Shown piece after piece: positions 30,172 through 39,575 of a DNA stretch of 45,049 nt (the stretch's first letter is position 1; every line of letters starts with the position of its first letter). Source of the DNA: Allofournierella massiliensis (GTDB lineage Bacteria > Bacillota > Clostridia > Oscillospirales > Ruminococcaceae). Made by a program: the position numbers and the translations under genes. Location: the NCBI RefSeq assembly GCF_021531255.1, contig NZ_JAFBIO010000013.1, positions 1 through 45,049 of the forward strand, read 5' to 3'. Below the pieces are notes generated by a model that searched no databases, was not told the DNA's origin, and saw only the letters and a program-made list of their open reading frames with translations.

Positions 30172-31530
30172 TCATTTGTTGGCCCCGCCTTCGGGGAAAA
30201 CCACGGTGATGCAGGTGCCCCTGCCCTCCTGGCTTTCCAGCTTGATGGAGGCGTGGTGGAGAAGGGCGATGTGCTTCACGATGGCAAGACCCAGTCCGGT
30301 GCCGCCGGTGGCCTTGGAACGGCTCTTGTCTACCCGGTAGAACCGCTCAAAAACACGGCTCTGGCTGGCCGGCGGGATTCCGATACCGTTGTCCTCCACC
30401 TGCAGGTAGGGGCTGCCCGCCGAGGTGCGCCCCACCGATACCCGCACCAGCCCGCCGGGCCGGTTGTAGCGGATGGCGTTGTCGCACAGGTTGACGCAGA
30501 GTTCTTCCAAAAGATGAGGAATTCCCTGCACCGGGGTGCTCTCCCCTTCCAGCCGCAGGCTCACAAAGGCCTTCTGAGCGTTGACCCGCAGGCTGTCCAC
30601 ACAGCCCTTGGCGATCTGGTACAGGTCGGCCTTTTCCAGTTCGGCGGGCTGGCTGTCCTGGTTATCCAGGGCCGACAGCTGAATGATGTCGGCCACCAGG
30701 GCCAGCATCCGCCCGGCCTCCACCCGGATCTTGGAGGCAAAAGCCGGGATATCCTGGGGTTTGGCCATCCCGTTTTCCATCAGCTCGGCGTAGCCGGAAA
30801 TGCTGGTAAGGGGGGTCTTGAGCTCGTGGCTCACATTGGCGGTGAATTCCTGGCGCAGTTTTTCATTGTTCTGGCGCAGCAGCCGGTCGGCCCGCAGGGC
30901 GGCCGCAAAGGGCTCCAGTTCCCGGTAGGGCACCTTTTCGGGCAGATGCTCCAGATCCTCCCCTATTTTCAGGATGGGCCGCACCAGCTGGCGGGTGAGG
31001 AAGATGGCCAGCAGCACCGACGTTACCAGGATGAGGAAGCAGCAGACCACCAAAGCGGGCAGGGCCGCATCGTACAGGGCGTAGGCGCCCCCCACATCCC
31101 GGGCGATCCGCAGCACATTGCCGTCGCTCAGCAGCACTGCCTCATAATAGGTATTGTAGCCCAGTGTGGCGCTCTGGCGGCGGGCGCTGCCCTGGCCCTG
31201 GCTCAGGGCGTCCTGGATCTCGGGCCGGCTCAGATGGTTTTCCATGGGGCCGCTGGCCGAGCTCTCATACAGCACATCCCCCTCGGGAGAGATGAGGGTG
31301 AGCCGCAGGTTTTCGCTCCCGAAGGCGGAGAGCTCTTCGGGGGATTCCAGGTACTGGTAGGACCGGGCGATGGTCTGGGCGGCGGTGGCCAGATCCTGGC
31401 TGACCTGCTGGTCAAAGGCCCGGTAGAAGACATACAGGCTCAGCACGGCGGTGAGGGCCATGCTGAACAGGCCGATGAAGATGAGGCGGAAATTGATCCG
31501 CTCTTCCATACTGTCCTGCCGGCGCTTCAT
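30172..31530 (-). CDS. phoR: Phosphate-responsive sensor histidine kinase PhoR
   Basis: The 452-residue protein is a membrane histidine kinase. It has helices at about 13-36 and 156-178 flanking an extracytoplasmic sensor, a short linker, the HisKA domain with H235 (ANVSHELKTPLTS), and an ATPase domain with N-box LCDNAIRYN and G-boxes DNGIGIP and TGLGLAI. It should phosphorylate PhoB when phosphate is low and dephosphorylate it otherwise, under control of PhoU and the Pst complex encoded on the other side of the intergenic region. Its start overlaps the phoB stop by 4 nt. PhoR assignment rests on context with phoB, the Pi cotransporter and pst. Confidence 0.9.
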   Translation of the reverse strand: MKRRQDSMEERINFRLIFIGLFSMALTAVLSLYVFYRAFDQQVSQDLATAAQTIARSYQYLESPEELSAFGSENLRLTLISPEGDVLYESSASGPMENHLSRPEIQDALSQGQGSARRQSATLGYNTYYEAVLLSDGNVLRIARDVGGAYALYDAALPALVVCCFLILVTSVLLAIFLTRQLVRPILKIGEDLEHLPEKVPYRELEPFAAALRADRLLRQNNEKLRQEFTANVSHELKTPLTSISGYAELMENGMAKPQDIPAFASKIRVEAGRMLALVADIIQLSALDNQDSQPAELEKADLYQIAKGCVDSLRVNAQKAFVSLRLEGESTPVQGIPHLLEELCVNLCDNAIRYNRPGGLVRVSVGRTSAGSPYLQVEDNGIGIPPASQSRVFERFYRVDKSRSKATGGTGLGLAIVKHIALLHHASIKLESQEGRGTCITVVFPEGGANK

Positions 31531-32207
31531 ACCGGTTCCTCGGCGGCCAGCTTATAGCCCACCTTCCGCACGGTCTGGATGCAGCCGCCGGCCTGGCCCA
31601 GTTTCTGGCGCAGGGTGCGCACATGCATATCGATGGTGCGGCTTTCCAGAGAGAAGTCGGTGTCCCATACCTTCTGCATGATGGTATCCCGGTTGAGGAC
31701 AACCCCGGGGGAGGAAAGGAAGAGCCGCAGCAGGCTGTATTCCTTGAAGGTCAGCTCCACCGGCTCTCCGTCCACCGTCACCACATGACGGCTGTCGTCC
31801 ATTTCGATGCCCTCAAAGCGGAGCAGATGCTCGGCCTGGCCCCGCTGGGCCCGGCGAAGGGCCGCCTTGATCCGGCTGGTGAATTCCATCACACCAAAGG
31901 GTTTGGCGATGTAGTCGTCGGCGCCCTTGTCCAGCCCCTTCACCACATCCAGCTCCCGGTCCCGGGCGGTGACCAGGATCACCGGCAGGGCCGCGGTGGC
32001 GGGGTCCCGCCGCAGCTTTTCCAGAATGGTGAGGCCGTCCTCGCCGGGCAGCATCAGGTCCAGCACCACCAGTTCCGGCAGCTGCCGGTGGCAGGCCGCC
32101 CAGAAAGCTTCGCCGTTGGCGAAGCCCTGGGCCTCCATGCCGGCGCTGGTCAGGGCATATTGTTCCAGTTCGCAGATGCTTGAATCGTCTTCCACGATAT
32201 AGATCAT
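31527..32207 (-). CDS. phoB: Phosphate regulon response regulator PhoB/PhoP
   Basis: The 226-residue OmpR-class regulator has a receiver domain with the phospho-acceptor D50 (VVLDLMLPGEDG), the acidic pair VEDD near the start and K102 in AKPFG. A C-terminal winged-helix DNA-binding domain (about 130-222) follows. It probably binds the TGTAAAAT-type repeats between nptA and pstS. The gene lies 5 nt after the cotransporter gene and 4 nt overlapping phoR, so the three form one operon. Confidence 0.92.
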   Translation of the reverse strand: MIYIVEDDSSICELEQYALTSAGMEAQGFANGEAFWAACHRQLPELVVLDLMLPGEDGLTILEKLRRDPATAALPVILVTARDRELDVVKGLDKGADDYIAKPFGVMEFTSRIKAALRRAQRGQAEHLLRFEGIEMDDSRHVVTVDGEPVELTFKEYSLLRLFLSSPGVVLNRDTIMQKVWDTDFSLESRTIDMHVRTLRQKLGQAGGCIQTVRKVGYKLAAEEPV

Positions 32208-32212
32208 AGTTT

Positions 32213-33967
32213 TTAAGACTCCTTAGAAAGGGGGTACCGGGCCAGATACTTGGCGAAACGCTCGTTGAAGGCCTCGTCCCCTTCTTTTATTTTACCAAGA
32301 TAGGCGTGTGTGTCAAAGCTGTTCTGGGCCACCTCGATCATGGCCACGGCAATGTTGCTGCAGTGGTCGGCCACCCGCTCGTAGTTGGTGAGCAGGTCGT
32401 TGAGCACAAAGCCATACTCGATGGAGCAGCTGCCGGCCTGCAGCCGGGCGATGTGGCGGGTCTTGATCTGGCGAACCAGATCGTCGATGACCTGCTCCAT
32501 GGGCTCCACCTTGGCAGCCTCGGTCATATCGTTCTTCTCAAAGCTGGTGATGGTGCGGTCAATCAGGTCCTGAATGGCAGCCTCCAGCACTCCCAGCTCC
32601 CGCTGGGCGGCATCCGAGAAGATGATCTGTTTGTCGTTCATTTCCCGGGCGGTCTTGCACAGGTTGGCGGCATGGTCGCCGATCCGCTCAAAGTCGCTGA
32701 TGGTGTGCAGCAGGGTGTTCACGCTGTGGCTGTCGGCCAGGGTCATATCGCAGGAGGAAAGCTTGACCAGGTAGGTGCCCAGCTGGTCCTCATAGTGGTC
32801 GATGCTGTCTTCCTGCCTGTCCACCTTATCGGCAAGCTCGGCGCTGAAGTTGTGGGTGAGGGACATGGCCTGCAAAAGGCTCATGCGGGCCACTTCGGCC
32901 ATATCGCAGGTGACGACACGGGCCCGGTCGGTGGCCACGGCAGGGGTGGAGAGCAGACGCTCGTCCAACAACTGGAACTGGTCGGGCTTCTTGTCGTCCT
33001 TGATGGTCAGCATGGCCAGTTTTTCCAGCAGGGCGCTGAAGGGCAGCATGACAAAGCTGGCCAGGATGTTGAAGGTGGAGTGGATGACGGCGATACCCAC
33101 CGCGCTGGCCGACTCATTCACAAAACCAAAGCCGATCACCGCGTTGAGGGTGTAATAGATGGTGGAGAAGAAGATAACGCCGATCACGTTGAAATACAGG
33201 TGCACAATGGCTACCCGGCGGGCGTCCTTGTTGGCGCCCACACTGGAGATCAGGGCGGTGGCGCAGGTACCGATGTTCTGGCCCATGACGATGGGCAGGA
33301 CGGTGGCATAGGTGACAACGCCGGTGGCGCACAGGGCCTGCAGGATACCCACGCTGGCACTGCTGGACTGGATGATGGCGGTAAGGATGGCGCCGGCCAG
33401 GATGCCCAGAATGGGGTTGGAGAAGGCCAGGAACAGGTCGGTGAACCAGGACTCATTGGCCAGAGGCTTGACTGCGCCGGACATGGTCTCCATGCCGGTC
33501 ATCAGCACAGCAAAGCCAATGAGGATGGTGCCCACGCCCTTTTTCTTCTCGCTCTTGCAGAACATATACAGCACAATGCCGATAAAGGCCAGCACCGGGC
33601 TGAAGGAGGAGGGCTTGAGCAGAGTGATAAAAAGGCTGTCGCCTTCCAGGCCGGTAAGGCTCAGCAGCCAGCTGGTAACGGTGGTACCCACGTTGCTGCC
33701 GATGATGATGCCGATGGCCTGGTGCAGCTGCATGATGCCGCTGTTTACAAAGCCCACGACCATAACGGTGGTGGCGCTGCTGGACTGGATGACCGCGGTG
33801 ACGGCCAGGCCCAGCCCGAAACCTTTGAGGGGATTATCGGTCAGGCGGCTCAGGATGGTCTGTAGTTTGCCGCCCGCCTGCTTTTCCAGGGCATTTCCCA
33901 TGGTGTCCATGCCGAAAAGGAAAAGAGCCAGCCCGCCCAGCAGGCTGAAAAAGTTCAATACGCTCAT
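32213..33967 (-). CDS. Na/Pi cotransporter family protein with C-terminal PhoU domain
   Basis: The 584-residue protein has two PNaS repeats, each with the signature QSSSA motif (AVIQSSSATTVM and AIIQSSSASVGI), within about eight helices (residues 1-330), then a cytoplasmic PhoU-like helical domain (about 360-565). NptA/YjbB-type members move phosphate with sodium, often outward. Being the first gene of the phoB-phoR operon, it is probably co-regulated by phosphate. It starts at ATG 33967 and diverges from pstS across the repeat-rich region. A GC hairpin (CCGCCCC/GGGGCGG) lies in its leader near 33991-34007. Confidence 0.9.
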   Translation of the reverse strand: MSVLNFFSLLGGLALFLFGMDTMGNALEKQAGGKLQTILSRLTDNPLKGFGLGLAVTAVIQSSSATTVMVVGFVNSGIMQLHQAIGIIIGSNVGTTVTSWLLSLTGLEGDSLFITLLKPSSFSPVLAFIGIVLYMFCKSEKKKGVGTILIGFAVLMTGMETMSGAVKPLANESWFTDLFLAFSNPILGILAGAILTAIIQSSSASVGILQALCATGVVTYATVLPIVMGQNIGTCATALISSVGANKDARRVAIVHLYFNVIGVIFFSTIYYTLNAVIGFGFVNESASAVGIAVIHSTFNILASFVMLPFSALLEKLAMLTIKDDKKPDQFQLLDERLLSTPAVATDRARVVTCDMAEVARMSLLQAMSLTHNFSAELADKVDRQEDSIDHYEDQLGTYLVKLSSCDMTLADSHSVNTLLHTISDFERIGDHAANLCKTAREMNDKQIIFSDAAQRELGVLEAAIQDLIDRTITSFEKNDMTEAAKVEPMEQVIDDLVRQIKTRHIARLQAGSCSIEYGFVLNDLLTNYERVADHCSNIAVAMIEVAQNSFDTHAYLGKIKEGDEAFNERFAKYLARYPLSKES

Positions 33968-34416
33968 AGCTTCCTCGTTCCTTTGTCTGCCCGCCCCGGG
34001 GGCGGGGTTTTCTCGTTTGTTCCCTTTGTAAAATTCTTACTTTAGTATTGTAAAATAGGGCAGGTAAAATCCGCTATCAGCGAAATGTAAAATCTATGTA
34101 AAATTGGCTTTGCAAAAGGTTTTTTGGCTCAAAGAAACGCCCGGAAAAGGCCCTTTTGCCTGTTCATATATACGCGCCGGGCCGGGGCAACTTTACCAAA
34201 ACACTGCGCCATTTTACAGTTCCTTTGCACAAGGGCCGAAAGCGGGCCCCGGCATTTTACAAAAGTTTTGCCGGGGCGTGGTGGTTTGGCAGGGCCGCCG
34301 GGGATAGAATAGGACCGTACCCGAAAAGAACCAAACAAACTGCCCGGCGGGCCTATAGCAAAGCAAGCCCAAAGAAAAGGAACCGGGCAAGACCAAACGA
34401 AAGGAACAACCAGTTT
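33968..34416. promoter_or_regulatory. Divergent Pho control region between Na/Pi cotransporter and pstS
   Basis: No gene is supported here. TGTAAAAT occurs on the plus strand at 34027-34034, 34049-34056, 34086-34093 and 34097-34104, and GGTAAAAT at 34063-34070. Its reverse complement ATTTTACA occurs at 34211-34218 and 34254-34261. Spacings of 22 and 11 bp occur, as in Pho-box arrays, and the sites should bind PhoB. A minus-strand TACAAT at 34047-34052 is a possible -10 for the cotransporter, and TAGAAT at 34305-34310 for pstS, both with weak -35 boxes as expected of activated promoters. Confidence 0.7.
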
Positions 34417-35307
34417 ATGAAAAAGATCACTTCTATTCTCTGCGCCGGCGCCATGATGGCCCTGTGCCTCACCGGCTGCGGCGGCTCCGCTTCTTCCGGC
34501 TCTGCCGCTGCTTCTTCTTCCACCGCTGCCGAGACTTCTTCTTCTCAGGCTGCTTCCGTTTCCACCGCGGCTGTCTCCGGCACCGTGGCCACCGGCGGGT
34601 CCACCAGCATGGAGTCTGTGATCGCCGCCCTGCAGGAGGCTTTCCTGGAGCTGCAGCCCGACGTGACCGTTACTTATGATCCCACCGGCAGCGGTGCCGG
34701 CATCACCGGTGCCACCGACAAGACCCTGGACATCGGGCTTTCCAGCCGCGCTGTCAAGGATGAAGAGGCCGAGGCCGGCGTGACCGGTACCACCGTGGCC
34801 CTGGATGGCATCGCCATCATCGTCAACAACAACAACGCGGTTGCCGGCCTGAGCCTGGAGCAGATCGCCGGCATCGCCAAGGGCGAGATCACCAACTGGA
34901 GCGAGGTTGGCGGCGCTGACGCCCCCATCGTGCTGGTAGGCCGTGAGGCCGGCAGCGGCACCCGCGACGGCTTCGAGAGCATCGTGGGCGTGGAAGATGA
35001 GTGCGTGTACTCTCAGGAGCTCACTGCTACCGGCGCCGTGATCGCCGCTGTGGCCAGCAATGAGAACGCCATCGGCTATGCTTCCCTCTCCGCTCTGGAT
35101 GACACCGCCAAGGCCGTGACCGTGGACGGCGTGGCCTGCAGCGAGGAGACCATCCTGGACGGCACCTACAAGATCCAGCGCCCCTTCGTCTTCGTCACCA
35201 ACAACAGCGTGGAGCCCTCTGAGGCTGTGCAGGCCTTCATTGACTTCGCCACCAGCGAGGACGCTGCCGACCTGATCCGTGCCGCCGGCGCGGTGCCTGT
35301 GGTCTGA
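34417..35307 (+). CDS. pstS: Phosphate ABC transporter substrate-binding lipoprotein PstS
   Basis: The 296-residue protein is a lipoprotein. Its signal peptide ends in LTGC (C21), followed by a Ser/Ala-rich tether (about 25-55) and the PstS fold. Phosphate-binding motifs include GGSTSMESVI near 58, DPTGSGAGI and the AGSGTRDGFES loop. It captures phosphate outside the membrane for PstCAB. ATG 34417 is chosen for its signal peptide and AAAGGA upstream; the longer in-frame extension to 34156 runs through regulatory DNA. A terminator between it and pstC should make PstS more abundant than the permease. Confidence 0.93.
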   Translation: MKKITSILCAGAMMALCLTGCGGSASSGSAAASSSTAAETSSSQAASVSTAAVSGTVATGGSTSMESVIAALQEAFLELQPDVTVTYDPTGSGAGITGATDKTLDIGLSSRAVKDEEAEAGVTGTTVALDGIAIIVNNNNAVAGLSLEQIAGIAKGEITNWSEVGGADAPIVLVGREAGSGTRDGFESIVGVEDECVYSQELTATGAVIAAVASNENAIGYASLSALDDTAKAVTVDGVACSEETILDGTYKIQRPFVFVTNNSVEPSEAVQAFIDFATSEDAADLIRAAGAVPVV

Positions 35308-35328
35308 TAAGACCCGCTTCCCCCTTTG

Positions 35329-35375
35329 AAAAATTCTTCTTGATTTTCCCTTCGTAAAAATTCTTACAGATTTTC
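35329..35375 (+). repeat. 20-bp imperfect direct repeat downstream of pstS
   Basis: Two copies of AAAAATTCTT-N3-GATTTTC (35329-35348 and 35356-35375), 27 bp apart and 17 of 20 identical. The second lies in a stretch (about 35347-35367) nearly identical to 34021-34040 in the Pho control region. Confidence 0.55.
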
Positions 35376-35400
35376 TTCTTACCTAGTGTGTTCCCTCTTT

Positions 35401-35440
35401 GGCCCGGCCCAACCGCTTTGGCGGCGGACCGGGCCTTTTT
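35401..35440 (+). terminator. Terminator between pstS and pstC
   Basis: GGCCCGG (35401-35407) / CCGGGCC (35429-35435) with inner CCGC/GCGG pairing and a TTTTT tail. It probably lets only part of the transcripts continue into pstC. Confidence 0.82.
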
Positions 35441-35506
35441 AAGGGGAAAAAGCAAAGCCTGTTCCTGTTATTGTGTAGTGTGCGGTCAGAAAGAAAAGAG
35501 AACGAT

Positions 35507-36391
35507 ATGAAAAAAGCAAAGCGAGCCAAAGGTTTTGTGGAAACCTTCATGAATGGCGTATTCTTTGTGGCGGGCATGACGGCCATCTTTTGCGTCCTGC
35601 TCATCACTGTGTATATGTTTGTGGCCGGCCTGCCTGCCATCCGGCAGATCGGCCTCAAGGATTTACTGTTGGGCCAGGTGTGGGCTTCCACCGCCGCCGA
35701 GCCCAAGTACGGCATCCTGCCCTTTATCCTTACCAGTTTCTTCGGCACCCTGGGCGCCGTGATCCTGGGGGTGCCGGTGGGGCTGCTCACCAGCGTCTTC
35801 CTCAGCAAGATGGCCCCTGCCCGGCTGGGCAAGCTGGTAAGCAGCGCTGTGGAGCTGCTGGCCGGCATCCCCAGCGTGGTCTACGGCCTGATCGGCATGA
35901 CCGTGCTGGTGCCCCTGGTTGCCTCGATCTTCAACCTGCCCAGCGGCGCCTGCCTGCTGTCGGCCATCCTGGTGCTGATGGTCATGATCCTGCCCAGCAT
36001 CGTTTCGGTGAGCGTCACGGCCCTGAACGCCGTGCCCCCCGAGTACGAGGAGGCCAGCCTGGCCCTGGGCGCCACCAAGACTGAGACCTATTTCAAGGTG
36101 AGCGTTCCGGCAGCCAAGAGCGGTATCGCCGCCGGCGTGGTGCTGGGCATCGGCCGTGCCATGGGTGAAGCCATGGCCGTGATGATGGTGGCCGGCAATG
36201 TGGCCAACATGCCGGGCCTGTTCAAGAGCGTCCGTTTCCTGACCACCGCCATCGCCAGCGAGATGAGCTATGCCAGCGGCCTGCAGCGCCAGGCCCTGTT
36301 CAGCATCGCCCTGGTGCTGTTCGTCTTCATCATGCTGCTGAATGCTTTTCTCAACCGGGTGCTGAAGGGAGGAAACCAGGATGAACAGTAA
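35507..36391 (+). CDS. pstC: Phosphate ABC transporter permease PstC
   Basis: The 294-residue membrane protein has six helices and the ABC permease EAA-like loop (EEASLALGATKTETYFKVSVPAA) that contacts PstB. The GKLVSSAVELLAGIPSVVYGLIG motif is typical of PstC/PstA. ATG 35507 gives the normal short basic N-terminus (KKAKRAKGFVE); the frame upstream reads back through the terminator. It overlaps pstA by 11 nt. Confidence 0.93.
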   Translation: MKKAKRAKGFVETFMNGVFFVAGMTAIFCVLLITVYMFVAGLPAIRQIGLKDLLLGQVWASTAAEPKYGILPFILTSFFGTLGAVILGVPVGLLTSVFLSKMAPARLGKLVSSAVELLAGIPSVVYGLIGMTVLVPLVASIFNLPSGACLLSAILVLMVMILPSIVSVSVTALNAVPPEYEEASLALGATKTETYFKVSVPAAKSGIAAGVVLGIGRAMGEAMAVMMVAGNVANMPGLFKSVRFLTTAIASEMSYASGLQRQALFSIALVLFVFIMLLNAFLNRVLKGGNQDEQ

Positions 36392-37226
36392 GCGCAAGAT
36401 ATACAACAGCCTCCTGCCTGCCCTGGTCTTTATTGCCGCGGCTTTCACGGTGCTGCTGCTGGTGATCATCATCGGCTTTGTCCTTTTCAAGGGCCTGCCC
36501 GAGCTGAGCTGGAGCCTGCTCACCAGCGTGCCCAGCGTGATCCGCAAGGTGGAGGGCATTCTCCCCTACATTGTAAACACTTTGTATGTTGTGATGCTTA
36601 GTATACTAATTGTATTGCCCCTGGGCGTGGGCGCGGCGGTTTACCTCACCGAGTACGCCAAAAACCGTCGTCTCATCGCGGTGATCGAATTCACCACCGA
36701 GATTCTGGCCGGCATCCCCAGCATCATTTACGGTCTGGTTGGCATGCTGGTCTTTAACCAGAAGCTGGGCCTGGGCAGCTGCCTGATCTCGGGCAGCCTG
36801 ACCCTGGTGATCATGACCCTGCCCACCATCATCCGCACCACCGAGGAGAGCCTGAAAACCGTCCCCCAGAGCTACCGGGAAGGCGCTTTGGGCCTGGGCG
36901 CGGCCAAGTGGCATATCGTGCGCACCCTGGTGCTGCCCTGCAGCCTGGACGGCATTGTCACCGGCTGCATCCTGGCCATCGGCCGTATCGTGGGCGAGAG
37001 CGCGGCCCTGCTGTTTACCGCGGGCTGCGGCAAGGTGCTGGCCCAGGGCATCATCCGGGCCTATACCAGCAGCGGCGCCACCCTGTCGGTGGCCCTGTAC
37101 ATGACCGTCTTTGAGGAGGGCAATTTTGACGTGGGTTACGCCATCGCCGCCGTCCTGATGATTCTGGTGCTGGCACTCAACCTGCTGGCCAAGTTCAGCA
37201 GCAAGAAGCTCAAGAGAAAGTTTTAA
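36381..37226 (+). CDS. pstA: Phosphate ABC transporter permease PstA
   Basis: The 281-residue protein has six helices and the partner EAA loop ([22 protein letters not shown]), with [16 protein letters not shown] matching the same motif in PstC. It pairs with PstC to form the phosphate channel in the membrane. Its start lies within the last codons of pstC, so the two subunits are made in equal amounts. pstB follows 20 nt later with its own AAGGAGAAG site. Confidence 0.93.
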   Translation: MNSKRKIYNSLLPALVFIAAAFTVLLLVIIIGFVLFKGLPELSWSLLTSVPSVIRKVEGILPYIVNTLYVVMLSILIVLPLGVGAAVYLTEYAKNRRLIAVIEFTTEILAGIPSIIYGLVGMLVFNQKLGLGSCLISGSLTLVIMTLPTIIRTTEESLKTVPQSYREGALGLGAAKWHIVRTLVLPCSLDGIVTGCILAIGRIVGESAALLFTAGCGKVLAQGIIRAYTSSGATLSVALYMTVFEEGNFDVGYAIAAVLMILVLALNLLAKFSSKKLKRKF

Positions 37227-37246
37227 CTCCGAAGGAGAAGATAGAG

Positions 37247-38011
37247 ATGAATGATCCGATTTTGCAGACCCAGGACCTGAAACTGTATTACGGCGCTTTC
37301 CAGGCGCTGAAGGGCATTAATATGGAAATTCCCGAAAAGACCATCACTGCTCTGATCGGCCCTTCCGGCTGTGGCAAATCCACCTTTCTGAAGACCCTGA
37401 ACCGGATGAACGACCCGGAGCTGGTGCCCGGGCTGCGGGTGGAGGGCAAGGCCCTCTACCGGGGCCAGGATATTTTTGACAAGAGCGTGGACGTGACCCT
37501 GCTGCGCAAAAAGATCGGCATGGTGTTCCAGAAGCCCAACCCCTTCCCCATGAGCATTTACGACAACATTGCTTACGGGCCCCGGCTGCACGGCGCCCAC
37601 AGCAAGGCCAAGCTGGATGAGATCGTGGAAAAGAGCCTGCGGGGCGCGGCCATCTGGGACGAGGTGAAGGACCGGCTGAAAAAGAGTGCTCTGGGCCTTT
37701 CCGGCGGTCAGCAGCAGCGGCTGTGCATCGCCCGGGCTCTGGCGGTGGAGCCGGACGTATTGCTGATGGACGAACCCACCAGCGCCCTGGACCCCGGCAG
37801 CACCATGAAAATCGAGGCACTGATGAGCGAGCTGAAGGAGCGGTACACCGTGGTCATCGTGACCCACAATATGCAGCAGGCTGCCCGTATCAGCGACGAG
37901 ACGGCGTTTTTCCTGCTGGGCGAGATGGTGGAAAAGGGCCCCACGGCCGACGTGTTCTCCCGCCCCAAGGATAAGCGCACCGAGGATTACATCACCGGCC
38001 GGTTCGGTTAA
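37247..38011 (+). CDS. pstB: Phosphate ABC transporter ATP-binding protein PstB
   Basis: The 254-residue ATPase drives phosphate uptake by the PstCA channel. It has Walker [10 protein letters not shown], the Q-loop in [12 protein letters not shown] (PNPFP is diagnostic of PstB), the signature [16 protein letters not shown] and Walker [15 protein letters not shown]. Length is normal. It lies between pstA and phoU in one operon. Confidence 0.96.
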   Translation: MNDPILQTQDLKLYYGAFQALKGINMEIPEKTITALIGPSGCGKSTFLKTLNRMNDPELVPGLRVEGKALYRGQDIFDKSVDVTLLRKKIGMVFQKPNPFPMSIYDNIAYGPRLHGAHSKAKLDEIVEKSLRGAAIWDEVKDRLKKSALGLSGGQQQRLCIARALAVEPDVLLMDEPTSALDPGSTMKIEALMSELKERYTVVIVTHNMQQAARISDETAFFLLGEMVEKGPTADVFSRPKDKRTEDYITGRFG

Positions 38012-38025
38012 GGAGGAAGAATGCC

Positions 38026-38682
38026 ATGAGCTTGAGAGAAAAATATGACAGCGATCTGCGCCGGCTGGAAGAAGCGGTGCGCCAGATGGGCGAGGATGTG
38101 CGCCAGGCGCTGGTCCAGTCCCTGCAGTCGGTGGAAGAAAAGAACCGGGAACTGGCCCGGCAGGTGATCGAGGGCGACCGGGATATCGACAGCCAGGAGC
38201 GGGAGATCGAGCATCTTTGCATGACCCTGCTGCTGCGCCAGCAGCCCATTGCCAGCGACCTGCGCCAGGTAAGCGGCGCTTTGAAGATGGTCACCGATCT
38301 GGAGCGGATGGGCGACCACGCGGCGGATATTGCCGAGGTGGGCCTGGCCCTGAAACCGGAAGCCGTCTTTTCCGAGGGGCTCCGCCGTATGGCACGGAAT
38401 GCCCTGGAGATGGAGCGTCAGACTCTGGAGGCTTTCCTGGAGCGGGACCTGAACAAGGCCGACCAGGTCATCAAGGCCGACGACGGGCAGGATGCCCAGT
38501 TTGAGGCGGTCAAGCAGGACCTGGCCATCCGGCTGGCTGCCGATCCGGGCGGCGCCGATGAGACCCTGGATCTTCTGATGATCGCCAAATATATGGAGCG
38601 GCTTTCCGACCATGCGGTGAACGTGGCCGAGTGGGCCCGGTTCTGCCAGACCGGCCTGTACCGGGGCGAGCAGATCGTCTGA
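38026..38682 (+). CDS. phoU: Phosphate signalling protein PhoU
   Basis: The 218-residue all-helical protein is a tandem PhoU repeat with metal-binding ExxxD-type motifs (MVTDLERMGDHAADIAE and its counterpart MIAKYMERLSDHAVNVAEW). It links Pst transport to PhoR, keeping the kinase quiet when phosphate is plentiful. It is the last gene of the pst operon, 14 nt after pstB, and ends before a strong terminator. The cotransporter gene carries a second PhoU-like domain. Confidence 0.94.
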   Translation: MSLREKYDSDLRRLEEAVRQMGEDVRQALVQSLQSVEEKNRELARQVIEGDRDIDSQEREIEHLCMTLLLRQQPIASDLRQVSGALKMVTDLERMGDHAADIAEVGLALKPEAVFSEGLRRMARNALEMERQTLEAFLERDLNKADQVIKADDGQDAQFEAVKQDLAIRLAADPGGADETLDLLMIAKYMERLSDHAVNVAEWARFCQTGLYRGEQIV

Positions 38683-38729
38683 CCCCGGCGCTCGATTCTT
38701 TTTGTTTTGCCATCCAGGCTTTGCTTTTG

Positions 38730-38767
38730 GGGCGGCGCGCTGTAAAAAAGCGCGCCGCCCGCTTTTT
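38730..38767 (+). terminator. Intrinsic terminator of pst operon
   Basis: GGGCGGCGCGCT (38730-38741) / AGCGCGCCGCCC (38749-38760), 7-nt loop, then GCTTTTT. Confidence 0.92.
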
Positions 38768-38774
38768 GTGCCCC

Positions 38775-38803
38775 TTGCCGGAAAAGGCCGGGCCGGTTAC
38801 AAT
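38775..38803 (+). promoter_or_regulatory. Promoter of trmO
   Basis: TTGCCG (38775-38780), a 17-bp spacer and TACAAT (38798-38803). Confidence 0.6.
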
Positions 38804-38846
38804 AGTAAGGAAAAAAGTTTTTCCGGGAAAAAAGGAGGGCCAAGGG

Positions 38847-39560
38847 ATGGATCAGAATCCCGCCATGAAGATCATCGCCCATATCCGCACCGATTTTGCC
38901 ACCAAGTTCGGCGTGCCCCGCCAGAGCGGCCTGGTGGATGCGCTCAAGGCCAGGATCGTTTTTGAAGAGGAGTACCGGGTGGCTGAGGCGGTGCGGGGGC
39001 TGGAAGAGTTTTCCCATATCTGGGTGATCTGGCAGTTTTCGGGGGCCATCCGGCCGGATTGGTCCCCCACCGTGCGCCCACCCCGGCTGGGCGGCAATAC
39101 CCGCATGGGCGTATTTGCCACCCGCTCGCCCTTCCGGCCCAACCCCATCGGCCTGTCCTGTTTGAAGCTGGAGAAGATCGAGCATTCCCCCCAGTTTGGG
39201 CCGGTGCTCTGGGTATCCGGGGCGGACCTGGTGGACGGCACCCCCATCTATGACATCAAACCCTACCTGCCCTATGCGGATTGCCGGCCCCAGGCGGTGG
39301 GCGGCTTTGCCGCCGCTGCCCCGGAAAAGAAGCTGCAGGTGCGGGATGAGGCGGGCTTGGCCGACCGGCTGCCCCCGGAAAAATGGGCGGCCCTGCGGGG
39401 CGTGCTGGAACAGGACCCCCGGCCTTCCTATCAGAAGGACCCGGATCGGGTATACGGATTTGAGTTCGGAGGCTGGCAAGTGCGCTTTTCGGTGGAGGGA
39501 GAAGAGCTGCAGCTGCGTCAGCTGACGCCCCTGGCCAAAAAACAGGAAGAACAGGAGTAA
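38847..39560 (+). CDS. trmO: tRNA (N6-threonylcarbamoyladenosine37) methyltransferase TrmO
   Basis: The 237-residue protein belongs to the TsaA/UPF0066 family of SAM-dependent enzymes, which methylate t6A37 in threonine tRNA to m6t6A and improve decoding. The N-terminal beta-barrel domain shows the family motifs GVPRQSGL, FSHIWVIW and the signature RSPFRPNPIGLSCLKLE. The C-terminal domain has the DIKPYLPYAD segment. ATG 38847 has AAGGAGG 10 nt upstream; a second ATG at 38865 is also near the conserved start. It forms an operon with the flavoprotein gene 15 nt downstream. Confidence 0.9.
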   Translation: MDQNPAMKIIAHIRTDFATKFGVPRQSGLVDALKARIVFEEEYRVAEAVRGLEEFSHIWVIWQFSGAIRPDWSPTVRPPRLGGNTRMGVFATRSPFRPNPIGLSCLKLEKIEHSPQFGPVLWVSGADLVDGTPIYDIKPYLPYADCRPQAVGGFAAAAPEKKLQVRDEAGLADRLPPEKWAALRGVLEQDPRPSYQKDPDRVYGFEFGGWQVRFSVEGEELQLRQLTPLAKKQEEQE

Positions 39561-39575
39561 AGAAAGGATCGGAAT

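Noticed and set aside
34156-34416. Extended N-terminus of pstS
   Set aside because: The extra 87 codons would place the lipoprotein signal peptide internally and run across Pho-box repeats; the ATG at 34417 gives a normal signal peptide.
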